Shown here piece by piece: positions 5,368-6,324 of a stretch of 6,324 bases of DNA. Origin of the DNA: Pseudomonadota bacterium (GTDB lineage: Bacteria > Bdellovibrionota > JAFGOL01). The stretch lies in NCBI GenBank assembly GCA_026390535.1, contig JAPLFT010000058.1, forward strand, positions 1 through 6,324, given 5' to 3'. The position numbers were made by a program, and so were the translations under genes. Positions within the stretch are counted from its first letter, which is position 1. Each line of letters starts with the position of its first letter. The notes beneath the pieces were generated by a model. The model was not told where the DNA came from and ran no database searches. It saw only the letters and a list, made by a program, of their open reading frames with translations.

Positions 5368-6324
5368 TTTTTACTATGAGGGTGTTTCCAGGGAAGGAGA
5401 GAACATAAAAGGCCAGATTTTTGCGGATAACGAGGTTGACCTAAGAATCAAGCTCAGATCTCAAAAAATACGTCCCGTAAAAATAAAAGAACAGTTATAC
5501 GCAAAAAAGAAAGTAATACCTGTCTCTTCTTCTGTTAGTACTTATTTTTCCGATGAAGAAAGATTATTTTTTGTAAAAGAACTTTTGGTAATGTTTAGGG
5601 CCGGACTTACTATAACGCAGGCATTGGACGTACTTAAATCCGAGGGTTCAACACAAACAATGAGGGACATGTCATCAACTCTCAAAAATTTTGCGGGGAA
5701 ATCTTGAATATATATTGGGAGAATGGCTGGAATATTCCAAAAAGGAACAGGAAGTAAACAGGACCGTGAGAAAAACAGTTCTGTATCCTCTCGCCATAAT
5801 ATCTATAATAATAGCGGCTTTTGCAATAATAGTGGTGGGCATAGCACCGGTTTTTGTACATATCTATAGGACATACAACCTGCCATTGCCTATAACCCTG
5901 CTTACAATAACGACTATCGGCGGGATAATAAGAGAAAATATATTTTTTATAGTAGCTTTTCTTTTAGCGGCAGGATTCGGGATTTATATACTCATTAAAA
6001 ATAAAATTGCACGATTAAGCCTGGACGGATTATTGCTTAAACTGCCCTGGTTATCTTATTTTTTCAAAGAAGTTTATACATTGAGGACAGTACTGACTTT
6101 AAACATAGCATTACGATCAGGACTTTCTCTTGCACGTTCTCTGGAATTAGCGTCCGAAAAAATAGATAATCACATATTCGAAGAATGGTTGCTTAAAGCC
6201 AGGGAAGCAGCAGAAAAGAACGAATCAATAACACCTTTTCTGATAAGAAGCGGACTTTTTAGACCTATGATAATACAGGTTTTCAGCATCGGAGAAATAA
6301 TGGGATCACTTCCGGAAATGCTGG
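5360..6324 (+). pseudogene. gspF: GspF/PilC-type inner-membrane platform protein, frameshifted and cut by the window end
   Basis: GspF/PilC proteins form the inner-membrane platform on which pilin-like subunits are assembled. Residues 1-45 match the family N-terminus (F-x-Y-E-G, then G-Q-I-F-A). The first cytoplasmic T2SSF domain begins near residue 70 and includes F-R-A-G-L-T-I-T-Q-A-L. The frame then ends at TGA 5705-5707. The downstream frame (open from 5664 to the window end) resumes at G-N-L-E-Y-I-L, giving a first membrane segment at about 5778-5858 after T-V-L-Y-P-L-A, a second at about 5938-6000, and a full second T2SSF domain with S-G-L-F-R-P and G-E-I-M-G-S-L-P-E-M-L. About 25 residues before G-N-L are missing, so a frame-shifting deletion of about 83 bases is likely. 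The second part has no ATG near its beginning; a TTG at 5691 is the only candidate. An assembly error cannot be excluded. Confidence 0.8.

Noticed and set aside
5690..5710. Programmed ribosomal frameshift joining the two parts of the platform gene
   Set aside because: A shift by one base would give a continuous protein but would still lack about 25 conserved residues of the first domain. There is no classic slippery heptamer with a downstream hairpin. A deletion explains both defects.

Overview
The window reads as bacterial chromosome of low-to-moderate GC from an organism that makes type IV pilus or type II secretion components, which points to a two-membrane cell plan. Coding density is very high: genes overlap or abut, and the only real intergenic gap is about 100 bases. 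The lineage cannot be fixed from this sequence. The genes on the minus strand are housekeeping types found in many phyla.

Layout. Bases 1-162 hold the 3' end of a plus-strand gene with a very acidic C-terminus. It converges on a four-gene minus-strand operon, read from right to left. The operon consists of queH (epoxyqueuosine reductase, tRNA modification), a short exported lysine-rich protein starting at TTG, argF (ornithine carbamoyltransferase) and tex (S1-domain RNA-binding transcription accessory protein). The first three genes overlap end to end and only 4 bases separate argF from tex. One transcript from a promoter just upstream of queH probably serves all four.

A 102-base divergent region (4450-4551) carries promoters facing both ways. 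The plus-strand promoter is almost consensus and sits so close to its start codon that the transcript should be nearly leaderless. It drives a secretion/pilus locus. The first gene has the fold pattern of a PilT-type ATPase but has lost all of its catalytic motifs and its C-terminal part. The second, overlapping gene is a GspF/PilC inner-membrane platform protein. It is broken by a frameshift exactly where about 25 conserved residues are missing.

The most interesting part is this right-hand locus: a dead motor-like protein translationally coupled to a disrupted platform gene, under a promoter that still looks strong. Either the system is decaying, or the ATPase-like protein has a non-catalytic role and the platform gene was broken recently. 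The deletion looks like recombination between two 8-base repeats that encode the family motifs G-K-S and G-N-L. The second curiosity is the small exported protein, with 23 lysines in 45 residues, embedded between queH and argF.
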